The notes under the pieces: generated by a model
Databases searched by the model: none
What the model saw: the letters and a program-made list of their open reading frames with translations, nothing else
What the model was told of the DNA's origin: nothing
Translations under genes and position numbers: made by a program
Source: a bacterium
GTDB taxonomy: Bacteria > SZUA-182 > DTGQ01
Assembly (NCBI GenBank): GCA_040755755.1
Contig: JBFLZW010000069.1
Coordinates: 1-64,000 of the forward strand
Direction: 5' to 3'
Length of the DNA stretch: 64,000 nucleotides
Shown: positions 17,805 through 27,167 of the stretch, piece by piece
Layout: each line of letters starts with the position of its first letter
How positions within the stretch are numbered: the first letter of the stretch is position 1

Positions 17805-18431
17805 TTATTTTGTCTCCGCGGGAGGAGCAGCTTGTTCTCCCTGGGGAGCGGTCTGTCCCTCTGCCGCAGGAGCAGCCTCTTGGCTTGGTGGGGGAGTAAC
17901 TGCTTCCGGAGGAGTAGACTCTGGTTGTCCACTTGGTTGAGGTGCCGGCTCTTCCTTTTTTTCTTCCGTTACACCTTCTCCAACCGTCATCCGGTCTTTG
18001 TTTGCTTTCCAGAATTTTCCTCCAAGTCCCTTTACCTTGAGGATATCCTCGGTTTTCTTGAACGGGCCTTTTTTCTCCCGGTAGGCAATAATCCTTTTGG
18101 CCAGATCAGGTCCAATCCTCTTGAGCTTCAGGAGGTCCTGTTCTCCGGCGGTATTGATATTGATAACCTCTGTAGACTCCTGCTGCCCGGCTGCCGGTGG
18201 TGCAGGTTGCTCGACTGCCGGCGGTGCAGGCTCCTCGGCTGGCGGAGCTGCCTGCTCAGGTGGTGCTGTGGGCTGCTCCGCTGGAGGTGTCGCCTGCTCC
18301 TCAGCCTTTACCGCCCCTTGCTCCTCCGGATTAGCCAGGGTAGTTGAAGGAGCTATAACGGTGAGAGATAAAACAAAGAACAAGATTGCAATAAAACCGA
18401 CTACGGATACGAGAGTTTTTGACTTTGCCAT
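17805..18431 (-). CDS. ComEA-like helix-hairpin-helix protein with Pro/Ala/Glu linkers
   Basis: A 208-residue exported or membrane-anchored protein. ATG 18431 has a very strong ribosome site (AAGGAGGAATATTC). Residues 7-32 form a hydrophobic export segment. A Pro-Ala-Glu-rich linker follows. A ComEA-type HhH domain (VININTAGEQDLLKLKRIGPDLAKRIIAYR...FKKTEDILKVKGLG) spans roughly residues 85-150, and a second PAE-rich tail ends the protein. Such domains bind DNA in the periplasm during competence, but no competence genes are nearby. The tail has no domain I recognise. Confidence 0.82.
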   Translation of the reverse strand: MAKSKTLVSVVGFIAILFFVLSLTVIAPSTTLANPEEQGAVKAEEQATPPAEQPTAPPEQAAPPAEEPAPPAVEQPAPPAAGQQESTEVININTAGEQDLLKLKRIGPDLAKRIIAYREKKGPFKKTEDILKVKGLGGKFWKANKDRMTVGEGVTEEKKEEPAPQPSGQPESTPPEAVTPPPSQEAAPAAEGQTAPQGEQAAPPAETK

Positions 18432-19108
18432 GAATATTCCTCCTTTTCCTGCAAAGTGATCCTGAAAAAACCGGCCTTGGTATTTTCCTGTATTTACTGA
18501 CATTTTTTATATTTACGATTCTTAATTAAAATTTTACATTTTTCCGGATAGGATAACATAATCTTTCTTTAAGATTATCTGGTATTTTTTGAGGGACTCC
18601 GGCTGTTTTTAGCCGGGGGAATTGTTGAAATAAGCAACTACCATATCCGAAAAATTTGGCAGTTTGCTTATTATTATGTGAGAGAAAAGCTGGTTCTTAT
18701 CGGTAAGCATCATCATATGTCGGGTGGGAATGATGAATTGATGTCATGACTGACTGATAGAGTATGATCCTGCCCATAATACATGGAGGTACCATTTATC
18801 TCCCCTTTATAGAATCAATAACAACCATAACCTATCATGAGCCAAAGCGGATAATATATGCAGCCCATAAGTTTATTGCTAAGAAAGAATAAAGTCAACA
18901 AAAAAATAATAGATGAAATTCTTTTGCCTGTTTATGCTATCAATTGCACAATCCGGAATGTAAAACTACCCTTGGTTATTTATTGACAATAATTTCTAAA
19001 TATTTTAATATCAATTACATTTGCTGCCGGGTGCAGCAGAAGTCATCGAGTCCTTGATCGCTTACTACAGCAGTCAGGATGCCACGTTACGGACCTGGAG
19101 AGAGAATA
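18432..19108. other. 677-bp AT-rich gap
   Basis: Separates the ComEA-like gene from the divergent glycogen locus. I see only a small hairpin-like TGCTGCCGGGTGCAGCAG near 19021, and no RNA gene or conserved frame. Confidence 0.45.
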
Positions 19109-20338
19109 ATGGCAAAGGTATGTCATACTCTTGGCTTCCTTATGCACCAACCCCCTGACATCTTCAGTTTACTTGTTGAGAACCAGATGGGAAGGCTTGT
19201 GCAGATCATCAATAGCTATCAGATGCCATTAAAGTATCTGGACAGCTACCGGGATTCCCTGAAAATTCATGTCGGTTTCTCCGGCATCCTTCTTGAGCAG
19301 CTTCTCAGCAGGGAGGTTATCGATGCCTGCCGAAAGGTTATTGATATTCCGTTAATGCTGAATGAATATCGGGAATCGAAAAATGTCGAGATCATCGGCC
19401 TTGGATATTCCCATCCTATCTTTCCCCTGATCCCGTCTGTGGATTGGAATTCACAGATAGCGCAGGGCCGGGAGATTATCAGGGAGGTTTTTGGACAGGA
19501 ACCGAAAGGATTTTGGCCATCAGGCAGAGGATTTTGTCCGCAGATGATCCCTGTGCTCAAAAAATACGGGTATGAATATGTTATTCTGGACCGGTCAATA
19601 ATAAAACCAGGATCCAGGGAGGTGGTTAAAGGCCGACATGGCAGGGAGCACTATTCCACCATTGGAAACCTGACCTACCAGGGAATTGAAATCGGCGCTG
19701 TGCTTATCAGTAAGGGATTTGATCACCTCCAGAACGGCGATTCCCCGCTAGAGCCTTCATCCGCTCATCCATATAGTGAAAATCCGTCCGGGCAGAGGCA
19801 GAGAAATCCGCTGGTGGTTGACTGGCTTTTTATTGACGAGCTGACCGGTCGAAGGACGGCTGGCGAGCCTGAAGACTGCGAATTCTGGGAAGGATGCTTT
19901 TCCCCCTACCTGGAGCGGATATACAAGGCCGGCTTGGCAGTCAGAGGTGTACTTCTCAGGGAGTTCCTGCATGACATGAAAGTGCGGCACCTGATGACTG
20001 TCCGGCAAGGAAGTGGCTTTGCAGCAGGGTCACAGGCTGATGACGGTCATTCGGCCTCCATCGGCAGGTACGCCGCATCTGACCGTGCCAGGGCGATTGA
20101 AGATGTCTGGCAGTTGAGCCAGCTCTATCATGAAGTAAAGTCAGCCTTATTGCGAAAGGCAGATCGCAGCCTCTGCCAGGAATATTTATCAGGTCTTTTG
20201 GAAAAAGCCGAGAAATGGCTGCTGAAATCTCAAACCGATTGCTATTTCGCGGAAGATGGACCCTGGGCGGCAAGGCTCTATGATAATATCAAGCCGGGTC
20301 TCATTCTTCTGAAGGAAATAAAGCGGCAGGTATTATAA
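19109..20338 (+). CDS. GH57-type glycoside-hydrolase-like protein lacking a visible nucleophile
   Basis: 409 residues from ATG 19109, which follows GGAGAGAGAATA. GH57 marks: GFLMHQPPDIF at the N-terminus, YLDSYRDSLKIHVGFSG, VEIIGLGYSHPIFPLI, and GFWPSGRGFCPQMIPVLKKYGYEYVILD. In active GH57 enzymes the WxPE segment carries the catalytic Glu; here it reads WPSGRG with no Glu, so the protein may be inactive or have shifted chemistry. It heads a three-gene locus with a DUF4912 protein and a GH57 branching enzyme and may bind or trim glycogen or amylose. Confidence 0.8.
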   Translation: MAKVCHTLGFLMHQPPDIFSLLVENQMGRLVQIINSYQMPLKYLDSYRDSLKIHVGFSGILLEQLLSREVIDACRKVIDIPLMLNEYRESKNVEIIGLGYSHPIFPLIPSVDWNSQIAQGREIIREVFGQEPKGFWPSGRGFCPQMIPVLKKYGYEYVILDRSIIKPGSREVVKGRHGREHYSTIGNLTYQGIEIGAVLISKGFDHLQNGDSPLEPSSAHPYSENPSGQRQRNPLVVDWLFIDELTGRRTAGEPEDCEFWEGCFSPYLERIYKAGLAVRGVLLREFLHDMKVRHLMTVRQGSGFAAGSQADDGHSASIGRYAASDRARAIEDVWQLSQLYHEVKSALLRKADRSLCQEYLSGLLEKAEKWLLKSQTDCYFAEDGPWAARLYDNIKPGLILLKEIKRQVL

Positions 20339-20380
20339 GCTCGAATTGTAAACCTGAAGGTAGGAGAAAATCCATTTGTC

Positions 20381-20430
20381 CTGACTTCTGACTTCTGACT
20401 CCTGACTTCTGACTCCTGACTCCTGACTTC
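20381..20430. repeat. CTGACTTCTGACTCC tandem microrepeat
   Basis: About seven imperfect units of CTGACTTC or CTGACTCC lie in the gap before the DUF4912 gene. Shorter scraps of the same motif occur near 26048-26075 and 56098-56125. It is simple-sequence DNA and probably unstable. Confidence 0.7.
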
Positions 20431-20469
20431 TTGTTCTAACCAGGAACTTATCCGGAAAGTAAGAGCAAA

Positions 20470-21678
20470 ATGAGCACCAGCCATACAACGGGCAATGGCC
20501 AGAATCCATCTCCAGCAAAGGAACGGGAGATTATCTCTCAGGAGTGGCTGTCTCCGCTTCTGCTCCTTCTGGAGGTTGATCCAGCGCATATATATGCCTG
20601 CTGGGAGGTATGGCCTGAGGATCTGACCGCCATTGGTGAGCAGCTTAAGGGCATTTTTCAGCAGACCCGGCTCACCCTCCGGATATTTGCAGGTGACGGG
20701 AATGAGCAGCAGCCCGGCTCATATTTTGATGTCCCGGTGGAAGGATGGAAGAATGACTGGTATATCGAGGTTCCTCAATCCGACAGGGCGTATTTTGCCG
20801 AATTGGGGTTAATATCTCTTTCATCGAATGACTTTTATGTCATCAAACGGTCAAATGTCGTCAAAACTCCGAAAAACATCCTCTCTCCACCTCAGCAGCA
20901 CCAGGAACAATGGATGAAAGTTCTCGGCGAGTATGAAACCATAAGCATGGTCAATCCCGATGAGCAGCTTCTGGCCCGACAACTCTTGCCCCAGCAGCCA
21001 CCCTCATCACAAACCCGGAAATCCATCAGCCGGAAGATGATTGAAGAATATTACAGCAACCTGCCTCAAGATCAGCCCAGGGAAGTTATGGAGCTGCAAG
21101 GGGAGAATATACCCTGCTGGCCGGCTTCACCTGCATCTTCACCGGAAAATGCCCTACTCCCCCTTTGGGACGCAGAAGAACCGGCAGGCATGGCCGGGCA
21201 GGTCGCCAGCAGCAGCCCTTTCAGCCTCAGCAGTCTGAGCAGCGCATCATTTGGAGCATCCGGTATCTTGAGCAGTTACTTCAGTGCCAGCCTGAGCAGT
21301 CCTGCAAGCAGTCCCTTGAGCAGCCCCTTCAGCAGTTATTTGAGCAGCTACCCATCGGCCAGCATGGGTAATTACTCCAGCCTGAACAACCGCCGTTCGG
21401 AAGAAACCTCCTCAGAAAGTTCTTCTCCTCGCCAGGTGAAAGGATTTTTCCAGTATGACCTTGATCTTTTGATCTATGGCCGTGCTCAGCCAGGGGCAGC
21501 GGTATATATTGGCGAGGATGCCGTTGAAGTCCAGCCGGATGGCAGCTTCTCCTGTCGTCTGAATCTCAGCCAACAGGGGAGGCATTGGATTACCTTACGG
21601 GCATGTTTGCCGGAAGGCGGAGAAGTCCATGAATTTATTCCCGTCTGGCTGCAAAAGATCAGGGTGAGTGGAGATTAA
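20470..21678 (+). CDS. DUF4912 domain protein with Ser-rich low-complexity insert
   Basis: 402 residues. Residues about 30-140 are the DUF4912 domain (LLLEVDPAHIYACWEVWPEDL, then YFDVPVEGWKNDWYIEVP), typically found beside GH57 branching enzymes. Residues about 235-315 are an extended run rich in Ser, Leu and Ala (many SSPLSSPFSSYLSS-like units) that probably grew by slippage. A second DUF4912-like or immunoglobulin-like piece ends the protein (YGRAQPGAAVYIGEDAVEV). The stop codon touches the ATG of the branching enzyme directly, so the two are translationally coupled. A role as carbohydrate-binding or scaffold partner is inferred. Confidence 0.82.
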   Translation: MSTSHTTGNGQNPSPAKEREIISQEWLSPLLLLLEVDPAHIYACWEVWPEDLTAIGEQLKGIFQQTRLTLRIFAGDGNEQQPGSYFDVPVEGWKNDWYIEVPQSDRAYFAELGLISLSSNDFYVIKRSNVVKTPKNILSPPQQHQEQWMKVLGEYETISMVNPDEQLLARQLLPQQPPSSQTRKSISRKMIEEYYSNLPQDQPREVMELQGENIPCWPASPASSPENALLPLWDAEEPAGMAGQVASSSPFSLSSLSSASFGASGILSSYFSASLSSPASSPLSSPFSSYLSSYPSASMGNYSSLNNRRSEETSSESSSPRQVKGFFQYDLDLLIYGRAQPGAAVYIGEDAVEVQPDGSFSCRLNLSQQGRHWITLRACLPEGGEVHEFIPVWLQKIRVSGD

Positions 21679-23265
21679 ATGGAGCCGCGGGCTTATTTTT
21701 GTCTGGTTCTTCATGCACACCTCCCTTTTGTCAGGCATCCTGAACAGGACGAGTGTCTGGAGGAGCGGTGGTTTTTTGAGGCCATCAACGAAAGCTATCT
21801 CCCCCTGCTTCAGGTGCTTGATAACCTGGTTGAGGAAGAAGTTGATTTTCGGCTTACCGTAAGCTTAAGCCCTACCCTGATAGCCATGCTCAACGATCCT
21901 CTGCTTCAGGAACGATACATCCGGTATCTGGACAGGCTGATTGAGCTGGCGGAAAAAGAGGTCCAAAGAAACAGGCTCCATCACAAGCTCCTGTCGCTGT
22001 CTTCCCTGTATTATGATAAGTTCTCGGCCAATAAAGTTCTTTTCCAGCAGAAGTATCAGCAAAACCTGATCCGGGCCTTCTCCCGGTTTCAGACCCTGGG
22101 AAAACTGGAGATCATTACCTGCCCGGCCACCCATGGCTATCTGCCGCTGTTAAAGATGAATCCCTCCTCGGTACGGGCTCAGATTGCCGTAGCCCTGAAA
22201 TGCTATCAAAGCTCCTTTGGAAAGCCCGCACGCGGCATATGGCTGTCTGAATGTGGATATTATCCGGGTCTGGACGATGTGCTGCGGTCTTTTGGCCTGC
22301 GCTTCTTTTTTGTGGACACCCACGGACTTTCCTTTGCTCACCCCCGGCCCAAATATTTTGTCTACGCTCCAGTTTATTGCCCGTCAGGAGTGGCTGCGTT
22401 CGGTCGTGATCAAAAGTCCGCCCGGCAGGTGTGGAGCGCTCAGGAGGGATATCCCGGAGATCCGGACTACCGGGAATTTTACCGTGATATCGGGCATGAC
22501 CTTGACTATGAATATATCCGGCCTTACCTTCACCAGAATCTGAGGGTGGATACCGGCATCAAGTATTACCGGATTACCGGGGCAACGGATCACAAGGATT
22601 TCTATGATCCGCAGAAGGCACTGGTCAAAGCCAGAGAGCATGCCCGGGATTGCTTTTGCAGCCACGAAAGCTGCGGCCTTTCCCTGAGTCAGGGGATGGA
22701 CCGCCCGCCTCTCTTTGTTGCGCCGTACGATGCGGAGCTGTTTGGCCACTGGTGGTATGAGGGGCCTGACTGGATCAACTTCCTGATTCGGGAAATGGCG
22801 GCTGGCAAGGATTCACTCAGGATGATTACCCCGTCGGAATATCTGGAAAAATTCCCCATCAATCAGGTTTCCCAGCCCGCCGCTTCGAGCTGGGGATGGA
22901 AGGGATATCACGAGATGTGGCTGAACAGCACCAATAAGTGGATTTATGCTCCCTTATTCAAGGCTGCCCAGTATATGGAATATCTGACCGCACGGTTTTC
23001 CGGCAGCAATGGTGTGGTGCGAAGGGCCCTGAATCAGGCCAGCCGTGAGCTTCTGCTGGCGCAGGGGAGTGACTGGGCCTTCATCATCCATAATAAAACC
23101 AGCGTCCAGTATGCCACAAAGCGCACCATTGCCCACCTTGAGCGGTTTAACCGAATCTGCCGCCAGGTCGAAGCCGGGGCTATCGACCTTGAGTGGCTTG
23201 AATCGATCGAGAAATTGAACAACCTTTTCCCTGACATCGGATTTGAGGTCTATCAGACTGATTAG
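21679..23265 (+). CDS. GH57 1,4-alpha-glucan branching enzyme
   Basis: Makes alpha-1,6 branches in glycogen. At 528 residues it has the standard length. Marks: LHAHLPFVRHPE at the N-terminus, catalytic nucleophile Glu191 in GIWLSECGY, acid/base Asp351 in APYDAELFGHWWYEG, and the C-terminal helical DUF1957 domain with SWGWKGYHEMWLN and RELLLAQGSDWAFI. All key residues are present, unlike the GH57-like gene two genes upstream. It is the last gene of the locus; the SPL gene beyond it is convergent. Confidence 0.93.
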   Translation: MEPRAYFCLVLHAHLPFVRHPEQDECLEERWFFEAINESYLPLLQVLDNLVEEEVDFRLTVSLSPTLIAMLNDPLLQERYIRYLDRLIELAEKEVQRNRLHHKLLSLSSLYYDKFSANKVLFQQKYQQNLIRAFSRFQTLGKLEIITCPATHGYLPLLKMNPSSVRAQIAVALKCYQSSFGKPARGIWLSECGYYPGLDDVLRSFGLRFFFVDTHGLSFAHPRPKYFVYAPVYCPSGVAAFGRDQKSARQVWSAQEGYPGDPDYREFYRDIGHDLDYEYIRPYLHQNLRVDTGIKYYRITGATDHKDFYDPQKALVKAREHARDCFCSHESCGLSLSQGMDRPPLFVAPYDAELFGHWWYEGPDWINFLIREMAAGKDSLRMITPSEYLEKFPINQVSQPAASSWGWKGYHEMWLNSTNKWIYAPLFKAAQYMEYLTARFSGSNGVVRRALNQASRELLLAQGSDWAFIIHNKTSVQYATKRTIAHLERFNRICRQVEAGAIDLEWLESIEKLNNLFPDIGFEVYQTD

Positions 23266-23290
23266 CCCGCCGACAGATTCCCTCTTCCAC

Positions 23291-24364
23291 TCATTCCCGG
23301 CAGCGCTGATCGAGCCAGGATTGAAGCTCCTGATTGCTGGCCGGAGCAAATCCAAGGCAGTTTCGCCATACTTTGGGGCTTTCCATACACAAATAAAGAA
23401 AACAGTGAGGAGCCCGCTCCCGGATCCACTGGACCATTTTGGCGTAGATCTCCTGACGGAGAACTTCCAGGTATCTCATCTTTCCGTCAAGACCTTGAAC
23501 AAACTCCTCATAAATGATCCGGCTGTGGCGAAACTTTTCCTGAATGATCGGTTTGAGCCTTGGCAGGTATCGAAAGCAGCCCAGGCTGATCCAGGCAATC
23601 CGGGATGCTGTGATTGTTGAAAAAAGCTGCTCGATGGTTTTCCGATACTCTTCTTCCCAGCCGGGGTAATAAATAATCGGATCAAAGTGAAAGGCCAGGC
23701 GGTATCCCCAGTCCTGGCATTTTCGGGCCGCCAGCAGGCGCTCCTCGATGGAGGGTGCTCCAAGCTCTTCCCGCCGGACAATCCCGGCTGAGTTCAGTGA
23801 CCAGGCCACAATGGTTTTTCCCCGGTGATCCAGGTTGTTCAGGTTATTGATATTGGTGGTTTTGGTCTTGATTTCCAGATAAGCGTTTTTCCGGGCGGCA
23901 AAATAAGGAACAATGATGGTGGACAGCCCCGTCAGATGGTCCAGAACCAGGCTGTCGGTGAATTCGCCGGTGCCGATCCGGAAAATATTCGCAGGATAGT
24001 GAGAAAAGAGTGCATCCAGCTCCGACAGCATATCGTCCACATTGGCATGCACAACCATGGCCGGATGGTCCAGGTAGGATTGCAGGATGCAGTAGGTGCA
24101 GGACAGGGGACAGTTTGATCCGATGTTCAGGATCTTGTACTGGCAGCACAGATAGTGCAGGGTGCCGGGACAGGGTTTATAAAAGTTTCCCTGATGCTGA
24201 GTTATGATCAGATCATCCGTAGTCAAAAGATGAAAGAAATCCTGATCGATTTTCCGGTATTCTACCGGAACTGAAGGAGCATTCCGGAGAATGGCATCAA
24301 GAAGCAGGGAGGATGATTTAACCTGCGGGCTGATAATGATTCTTTTTGGCAGATATAAAGGCAT
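23291..24364 (-). CDS. Spore-photoproduct-lyase-family radical SAM protein
   Basis: 357 residues. The cluster motif CPLSCTYC (CxxxCxxC) sits near residue 92, after CPGTLHYLCCQYKILNIGSNCP, the pattern of the SPL family. Downstream: RIGTGEFTDSL, LEIKTKTTN, TIVAWSLN and LAFHFDPIIYYPGW, all characteristic of this family. True SPL repairs the thymine dimer of spores; members in organisms without spores have unknown targets. It lies 17 bp downstream of a ParB-like gene on the same strand, so the pair is probably an operon. Confidence 0.87.
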   Translation of the reverse strand: MPLYLPKRIIISPQVKSSSLLLDAILRNAPSVPVEYRKIDQDFFHLLTTDDLIITQHQGNFYKPCPGTLHYLCCQYKILNIGSNCPLSCTYCILQSYLDHPAMVVHANVDDMLSELDALFSHYPANIFRIGTGEFTDSLVLDHLTGLSTIIVPYFAARKNAYLEIKTKTTNINNLNNLDHRGKTIVAWSLNSAGIVRREELGAPSIEERLLAARKCQDWGYRLAFHFDPIIYYPGWEEEYRKTIEQLFSTITASRIAWISLGCFRYLPRLKPIIQEKFRHSRIIYEEFVQGLDGKMRYLEVLRQEIYAKMVQWIRERAPHCFLYLCMESPKVWRNCLGFAPASNQELQSWLDQRCRE

Positions 24365-24381
24365 GATTGATAAGCTTAAGG

Positions 24382-25386
24382 TTACGACTTGATGATGTTG
24401 TTGAATTTTCCATTAGTTACGAGCTGATTTAAAAAGTCGAGCTTCTGCCGGAATTCGGCCAGGTCGGAAAACTTCAGCTCAAATTTATAGCTTCCATGCT
24501 CAAAATTATGGGGTGGATACAGCTCAAGCTGCTCCGGCAGCCGGAGCAGCTTTTTCTCCCTGCTAAACTCCTCCTCGATGGCAGTCAGGCGAGGGTATCG
24601 CCTGGCACGCCAGAAAAATCGGATGGAATTGGCTTTTTGCCGCTGATCGAGGTCACTGGCCAGAATATCCAGGACAGGTTGGAGAGTGAGGAGACTTTCA
24701 AGAGGTGTATGGTCTCGCAGGGCGATCTCCTGCACATATTCCAGAATCTCAAACTGCTGACTGAGAGTGAAGGGCAGCCGGCGAAGGAATCGATACAGGG
24801 CAAGCCGTGCAGCAGGGGCAACTTTGACAAGCCGCCACCCAAGCTGAGGATCAGCCTTCCCCACCGCCACATCCTGGGCAATCTCATCCTCCAATTCCGC
24901 GAGCTGAACGACCCGCTCAAGCACTTTCCGCTGGGGTAAAAGTCCCAGCCGGGGGAGAAAATCCTGAATGACCATATCCTGCGGAAAAAAGGCCTGAAGC
25001 CTTTGGATTATTCTGGCCTGCTCTATGATGTTCGGCTTATGGTGGCTGAGAAAGACCGAGAGGCTGAGCCGGTAAACCTCCTGCGCGCTCATGCCTGATG
25101 GAACAACCTGGCAGGGCAGAGCGGACCAGCCGAGCGACTGACAGGCATGAAAGCGCCTGGCTCCATGAACGATGAATACTTCATCATCCCCTCCCCCCTC
25201 CTGGACAATAACCGGAGAGAGAAGGCCATAGTGCCTGATGGAGCTTGCCAGCTCTTCCAGGTGGCCGGTAGTTCCTCCCTCATGATGCTGGTTGAAAGGG
25301 TAACGAATGACATAAGGCCGATGCTGAGGATTAAATTTTGCCAGCTCGATGAAGCGTGAGGTTAAGGGAAGAATATGGCTATTCAC
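24382..25386 (-). CDS. ParB/Spo0J N-terminal domain protein
   Basis: 334 residues starting at GTG 25386 with AGGAGGAG upstream. Residues about 35-110 are a ParB-type nuclease/CTPase fold: LEELASSIRHYGLLSPVIVQ, then FIVHGARRFHACQSLGWSALPCQVV. It lacks a ParA partner and the long DNA-binding middle of chromosomal ParB, so it is probably not the segregation protein. The helical C-terminal half has no domain I can name. Coupled to an SPL-type radical SAM gene; a joint role in DNA damage or modification is a guess. Confidence 0.8.
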   Translation of the reverse strand: MNSHILPLTSRFIELAKFNPQHRPYVIRYPFNQHHEGGTTGHLEELASSIRHYGLLSPVIVQEGGGDDEVFIVHGARRFHACQSLGWSALPCQVVPSGMSAQEVYRLSLSVFLSHHKPNIIEQARIIQRLQAFFPQDMVIQDFLPRLGLLPQRKVLERVVQLAELEDEIAQDVAVGKADPQLGWRLVKVAPAARLALYRFLRRLPFTLSQQFEILEYVQEIALRDHTPLESLLTLQPVLDILASDLDQRQKANSIRFFWRARRYPRLTAIEEEFSREKKLLRLPEQLELYPPHNFEHGSYKFELKFSDLAEFRQKLDFLNQLVTNGKFNNIIKS

Positions 25387-25437
25387 TCTTGGATAATACT
25401 CCTCCTGGATAGTACTCCTTTTACTTCGACAATGATC

Positions 25438-25959
25438 TTATTTCAAAAGCATGAATATAGTTGCGATCGCCCCTGTCTGAGCAACCAACAAGCCAGCAAC
25501 CCATTTGATTATACTCGATCGAACCTTCTCGATATCCAGTTTGACATTATTTATTTCATGGGTCAGTTTAAGCTCTACTTCCTTTATTTCCTTCCGAACC
25601 CCTTCTATCTCCCTGGTCAGGCTCAGGCGGACGCCTTCTATCTCCCTGGTGAGGGTCAGGCGGACCCCTTCTATCTCCTTGGTGAGGGTCAGGCGGACCC
25701 CTTCTATCTCCTTGGTGAGCTTAAGCTCTACTTCTTTTATCTCCTTGCGGACCTCTTCTATCTCCTTGGTGAGGGTCAGGCGGACCTCTTCTATCTCCTT
25801 GGTCAGTTTAAGCTCGGTTTCCTTCAGATTCTCCTTCGTTACCAATTCCTGTCTGGCCTCATCGATCAAGCTGGTAATATCCTTTACTACGAGCTGGGCT
25901 TTTTCCTTTCCCAGGCTCTCCTCAAAGGCCTTATATAATTCCAAGATTTGTATGCTCAC
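25438..25959 (-). CDS. Coiled-coil protein with C-terminal membrane anchor and 11-residue repeats
   Basis: 173 residues starting at GTG 25959. Residues 1-45 are a helical head (LELYKAFEESLGKEKAQLVVKDI). Residues about 50-140 are a near-perfect coiled coil made of 11-residue units of the type EIEGVRLTLTK, encoded by tandem 33-bp DNA repeats. Residues about 150-170 form a single membrane segment (WVAGLLVAQTGAIATIFML). Head and anchor closely match the smaller gene at 49950-50255 and loosely the gene at 27421-27759. The architecture resembles DUF1640/CCDC90-type proteins; function unknown. The repeat number probably varies between strains. Confidence 0.82.
   Translation of the reverse strand: MSIQILELYKAFEESLGKEKAQLVVKDITSLIDEARQELVTKENLKETELKLTKEIEEVRLTLTKEIEEVRKEIKEVELKLTKEIEGVRLTLTKEIEGVRLTLTREIEGVRLSLTREIEGVRKEIKEVELKLTHEINNVKLDIEKVRSSIIKWVAGLLVAQTGAIATIFMLLK
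25600..25800. repeat. 33-bp tandem repeats inside the coiled-coil gene
   Basis: At least five units of a 33-bp sequence (for example CCTTCTATCTCCTTGGTGAG followed by GGTCAGGCGGA) with a few substitutions each. The unit equals 11 codons, so gains or losses keep the frame and change the length of the coil by one hendecad. Confidence 0.8.
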
Positions 25960-26156
25960 AATCAGTCGTCCTCTCCATAGTCTTTCGAGCCCGGGTGTTC
26001 ATTTTATCCGGAGTTACAGCTCATATTGACTCTTCAGGCTTTATTTCTTCTGACTCCTGCATTCTGACGCCTGGCTCATAATTCCCTAACCTCTTATATT
26101 TATTTATTATACCCTGTCTTATCGGGAAATCTCAAGGAAATACTCTGGCTGAGGGC

Positions 26157-27050
26157 TTATTTCCTGGTGTGATCAAGAAAGTAATCTGAGGTGAGCAAGG
26201 TTTCAAGGCAAGCCGTGTCCATCGACGATTCAAAGGCTTTTGAAATGGACAGAAAGAAGGCCGCCTCTTCATCCTTGTGATGCTTCAGGCAGCCGCAGGC
26301 GTAAACCTGACATTTCCGTTTCAGTTCCTCTCCGGCAGCTTCCTTTTGTGGCCGGCTCAGGCTTCCTTTGGCCAGAATCTTCAGCAGGGCCTTGATGCGC
26401 AGCTTGTCCAGTCCTACGAATTTCCGGGAGAGCTGGTCCTCGTGTCCACCTCTTTTAATGATCAGACGATCTTCCAGATAGCCGATTGGAAATCGGCAGC
26501 CTATCCGAAGCCAAAGGTCGTAATCCTCGCAGGCGGGAAATGATTCATCGAAGCAGCCGGTCTGGTCCAGGACTTTTCGGGCTATCATGACTGATGATGG
26601 GCTGATGATGCAAAGGGGCAGGAGCTTTTCAAAAATATCGCCGGAGAACTTTTGGTGCTTCAATTTCTGGTTCAGCCAGGCCCCATCTCGCAGCCAGATC
26701 TCGTTCGTGTAGCAGATTTGATAGCCCGGGTGCGTGCTCAAGAAAGCGATCTGAGAAGACAGCTTATTTTTCTTCCAGAGGTCGTCGGAATCCAAAAAAC
26801 AGATGAGCTTTCCTGAAGAGCAGGCAATCCCCGTATTTCTGGCTGCACTGACTCCCCGATTCCGGCAGTGCTGAATGAAGAAGAAATACCTGCGGTATGG
26901 CTGAATCTGATGCAGGGTATCATCGGTCGATCCGTCATCCACAAGCAGGAATTCGAAATCCCGGTAATTCTGGTTCAGGACACTTTCGATGGCTTCGGGG
27001 AGAAATCGGCCCCGGTTGTAAGTCGTGAGGATCACACTGACTGTGGGCAT
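26157..27050 (-). CDS. Family 2 glycosyltransferase
   Basis: 297 residues of GT-A fold: VSVILTTYNRGRFLPEAIESVLNQ, then LLVDDGSTDDT, GVSAARNTGI, and the metal-binding LDSDDLW. The later EDYDLWLRI is the usual acceptor-side motif. It probably transfers a sugar to a surface polysaccharide or lipid carrier; no other glycan gene is adjacent, so the substrate is open. Confidence 0.92.
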   Translation of the reverse strand: MPTVSVILTTYNRGRFLPEAIESVLNQNYRDFEFLLVDDGSTDDTLHQIQPYRRYFFFIQHCRNRGVSAARNTGIACSSGKLICFLDSDDLWKKNKLSSQIAFLSTHPGYQICYTNEIWLRDGAWLNQKLKHQKFSGDIFEKLLPLCIISPSSVMIARKVLDQTGCFDESFPACEDYDLWLRIGCRFPIGYLEDRLIIKRGGHEDQLSRKFVGLDKLRIKALLKILAKGSLSRPQKEAAGEELKRKCQVYACGCLKHHKDEEAAFFLSISKAFESSMDTACLETLLTSDYFLDHTRK

Positions 27051-27167
27051 ATTATATTTTCCACTTACTTACCGCAAGCTGCCGGTAATGAACTGTAATT
27101 GATAACTGTTCAATAACTGGTTGACTTTTTGGGGTAATTTTATTATGATGACTTCACAATCTTCAAT

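Noticed and set aside
25600-25800. Regular 33-bp repeats considered as a CRISPR array
   Set aside because: Units are contiguous with no unique spacers and encode coiled-coil hendecads in frame.
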